Origin: Nitrospinota bacterium
GTDB lineage: Bacteria > Nitrospinota > Nitrospinia > JACRGO01
Direction of reading: 5' to 3'
Length of the DNA stretch: 17,251 bases
Assembly: GCA_016212295.1 (NCBI GenBank)
Contig: JACRGO010000122.1
Coordinates: 1-17,251, forward strand
Part shown: one piece after another, positions 15,945 to 17,251 of the stretch
Layout of the letters: every line of letters begins with the position of its first letter
How positions within the stretch are numbered: the first letter of the stretch is position 1
Notes under the pieces: generated by a model
What the model saw: the letters and a program-made list of their open reading frames with translations, nothing else
What the model was told of the DNA's origin: nothing
The model's database searches: none
Translations under genes and position numbers: made by a program

Positions 15945-16730
15945 TTGAAACTTGTCGGCCTTGGAAAAACAGATACAGGGATGAAGCGCAAGATCAACCA
16001 GGACGCCATAGCCTGCCGCGAGGACTTGGGGTTGTTCGTGGTGGCGGACGGCATGGGGGGGCACAAGGCCGGGGAGATCGCAAGCGGAATAGTCATCGAT
16101 TCCATGACCCGGTTTATCAAGGCCACAAAGGAAGACCAGAATATAACCTGGCCTTTTCCCTATGACGACAAATATTCATACGAGGGGAACAGGCTTGGGG
16201 TTTCCATCAAGATAGCGAACCAGCTCATCTTCCATGAATCCAAGGCCGAGGAGTCATTCAAGGGAATGGGATCCACCGTGGCCGCCATATTGTTTTCCGA
16301 GGCCACCTCGCACTTCGCCCATGTGGGCGACAGCCGGATCTACCGCATCAGGGACGGCGCGATAACCCAAATGACCGAAGACCACAGCCTGTTGAACGCG
16401 GAGATGAAACGGAGGAAAATGACCCCGGAGGAAATCCACTCCTTCCCTTACAAAAACGTCATTACACGCGCCTTGGGCAGCCAGGAAAAAGTCGACGTGG
16501 AAATCCGCGAGGAAATCGTCCGGCCCAGGGACCTGTACCTTATATGCTCGGACGGCCTGTCCGGCCTGGTGGACGCCGAGGAGATGAAGGACATTTTTAT
16601 TCAAAGCCCGGAAGACCTGGAGTCGGTTGGAACGCGGCTTGTTGACCTTGCCAACGAAAGGGGCGGAATAGACAATATCTCCGTGGTCCTGGTCACCACC
16701 CAGGCGCCTGGCAAATGGAAGACGTCATAG
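15945..16730 (+). CDS. PP2C-family (PPM) Ser/Thr protein phosphatase
   Basis: Metal-dependent phosphatase of 261 residues with no membrane segment or extra sensory domain, so it is likely a soluble regulator. The PPM motifs are in order: NQDA (18-21), VADGMGGHKAGE with the metal ligand Asp35, GMGSTVAAIL, AHVGDSRIYRIRDG, VITRALG, LICSDGLSGLV and GGIDNISVVLV with the last metal-binding Asp. A flap-region segment, MKRRKMTPEEIHSFPYKN, lies before VITRALG. TTG 15945 is preceded by GGAG (15934-15937) at 7 bases. Stand-alone PP2C proteins usually oppose Hanks-type Ser/Thr kinases, but no kinase is present in this window, so the target is unknown. Co-transcription with dapB is likely from the 15-base gap. 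Confidence 0.94.
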   Translation: MKLVGLGKTDTGMKRKINQDAIACREDLGLFVVADGMGGHKAGEIASGIVIDSMTRFIKATKEDQNITWPFPYDDKYSYEGNRLGVSIKIANQLIFHESKAEESFKGMGSTVAAILFSEATSHFAHVGDSRIYRIRDGAITQMTEDHSLLNAEMKRRKMTPEEIHSFPYKNVITRALGSQEKVDVEIREEIVRPRDLYLICSDGLSGLVDAEEMKDIFIQSPEDLESVGTRLVDLANERGGIDNISVVLVTTQAPGKWKTS

Positions 16731-16804
16731 CGCGGCGTGGCCGAAAGCAAAATAAATTCTGGCTCTAAACGTAAATTTCCGGGCGAATAATAAGGGGATT
16801 TGAA

Positions 16805-16848
16805 ATTTGGGATTTAAAATCCGAAATCTAAAACCTGAAATCCCAAAT
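16805..16848. repeat. Perfect 11-bp inverted repeat after the PP2C gene
   Basis: ATTTGGGATTT (16805-16815) and AAATCCCAAAT (16838-16848) are exact reverse complements around a 22-base loop. It lies 75 bases past the phosphatase stop. It lacks a following T run, so a terminator role is uncertain. Confidence 0.75.
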
Positions 16849-16877
16849 AGGGAATCATCCTGTCTTCTAAACTCTTA

Positions 16878-17057
16878 GGGGCTCGGTAAATACAAATATA
16901 CCTGGATAGCGCCCGGATTTGGGTCGGATTTGGCTTGCGGCGATTGAGCAAAACCGCAGGCATAGCAGCGCTATGTATAGGATTTTGCGATTGAGGCGCA
17001 ACCAAAGACGGCCCGAATCCGGGATGCTTAATGGTATATTGGTATTTACCGAGTCCC
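16878..17057. repeat. 180-bp near-palindrome, MITE-like
   Basis: The ends GGGGCTCGGTAAATAC (16878-16893) and GTATTTACCGAGTCCC (17042-17057) are complementary at 15 of 16 bases. The centre is CATAGC-AGC-GCTATG (16961-16975). The midpoint of the outer ends and of the central stem coincide at about 16968. Interior segments also pair imperfectly (for example CCCGGATTTGGG against CCCGAATCCGGG). TTA abuts both ends (16875-16877, 17058-17060), a possible 3-bp target duplication. Confidence 0.85.
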
Positions 17058-17175
17058 TTAACACCCAAAAAGCTTGACATATTACAACCTCAGTTAATAT
17101 ATTAAATAGCATAGGAATTTCCATTTTTTTCGCTTATAAATCAACGAGATGCTAAATGCAGAAGAAGAAAAAACT

Positions 17176-17214
17176 GAACGTCCAACATCGAACATCGAAC
17201 GTCCAACATCGAAG
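17176..17214. repeat. Tandem repeat GAACGTCCAACATC / GAACATC
   Basis: GAACGTCCAACATC (17176-17189), GAACATC (17190-17196) and GAACGTCCAACATC (17197-17210) follow without spacing and end in GAAG. Units of 14 and 7 bases alternate. It is a simple repeat, too short and unspaced to be a CRISPR. Confidence 0.8.
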
Positions 17215-17251
17215 TAAGAAAAATTCGTTTTACGTTTTAAATCCTTTCTTC

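Larger units (their letters stand above)
16731..17251. other. Repeat-filled non-coding region at right end
   Basis: No credible gene is seen in these 521 bases; the short open frames on the minus strand fall inside repeats and resemble nothing known. The contents, in order, are a degenerate relative of the hisS/clpP 19-bp block at 16773-16791 (AAATTTCCGGGCGAATAAT), an 11-bp-arm hairpin (16805-16848), a 180-bp palindrome (16878-17057), about 115 AT-rich bases, and a short GAACGTCCAACATC tandem repeat (17176-17214). Confidence 0.7.

Noticed and set aside
16814-17124. Minus-strand open frames in the right-end intergenic region
   Set aside because: They lie within the palindrome and hairpin and show no recognisable domain or ribosome binding site.
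17176-17214. Short repeats at the right end as a CRISPR array
   Set aside because: The units are contiguous 14/7-base tandem copies with no unique spacers, and no cas gene is present.

Overview
The window looks like chromosomal DNA from a Gram-negative, probably uncultivated bacterium of moderate G+C content. It carries a lipoprotein with a lipobox, FtsH-independent housekeeping proteases, a TMTC-type membrane protein and several TTG start codons. Nearly every intergenic gap holds palindromic or tandem repeats. Together this resembles genomes of the broad Desulfobacterota / Nitrospirota / Nitrospinota kind, but that placement is an impression; no rRNA or marker comparison was possible.

Layout. 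(1) 1-216: repeat-rich non-coding DNA. (2) 217-1260, minus strand: a DegT/DnrJ/EryC1-family PLP aminotransferase, likely for a nucleotide sugar. (3) 1530-2678: a PflX-like (COG1313) radical SAM protein whose reading frame runs on into a palindromic repeat. (4) 2808-6619: a tightly coupled pair, made of a TMTC-like polytopic membrane protein with six exact 34-residue TPR units and a large protein that fuses a degenerate SpsF-like nucleotidyltransferase domain to a radical SAM/SPASM domain. (5) 6672-14315: the protein-quality-control block hisS - tig - clpP - clpX - lon, all on the plus strand. (6) 14337-14930: a FlgO/CsgG-like lipoprotein 21 bases after lon. (7) 15117-16730: dapB (lysine/diaminopimelate synthesis) followed by a PP2C-type Ser/Thr phosphatase. 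(8) 16731-17251: non-coding DNA dominated by an 11-bp-arm hairpin, a 180-bp palindrome and a short tandem repeat.

How the genes work together. Trigger factor catches nascent chains at the ribosome. ClpX unfolds substrates for the ClpP peptidase and Lon degrades damaged proteins independently; clpP and clpX overlap by four bases and are surely co-translated. The aminotransferase, the TMTC-like protein and the SpsF/radical-SAM fusion could all belong to surface glycan or protein-modification chemistry, but only the last two are linked by their gene arrangement.

Most unusual items: the SpsF-like/radical SAM/SPASM fusion coupled to the TMTC-like gene; the radical SAM frame extended through a repeat; two dispersed double-hairpin repeats whose stems differ by compensatory changes; a 19-bp block shared by the hisS and clpP upstream regions; and the 180-bp palindrome near the right end. 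No CRISPR array, tRNA, rRNA, transposase or phage gene was recognised.
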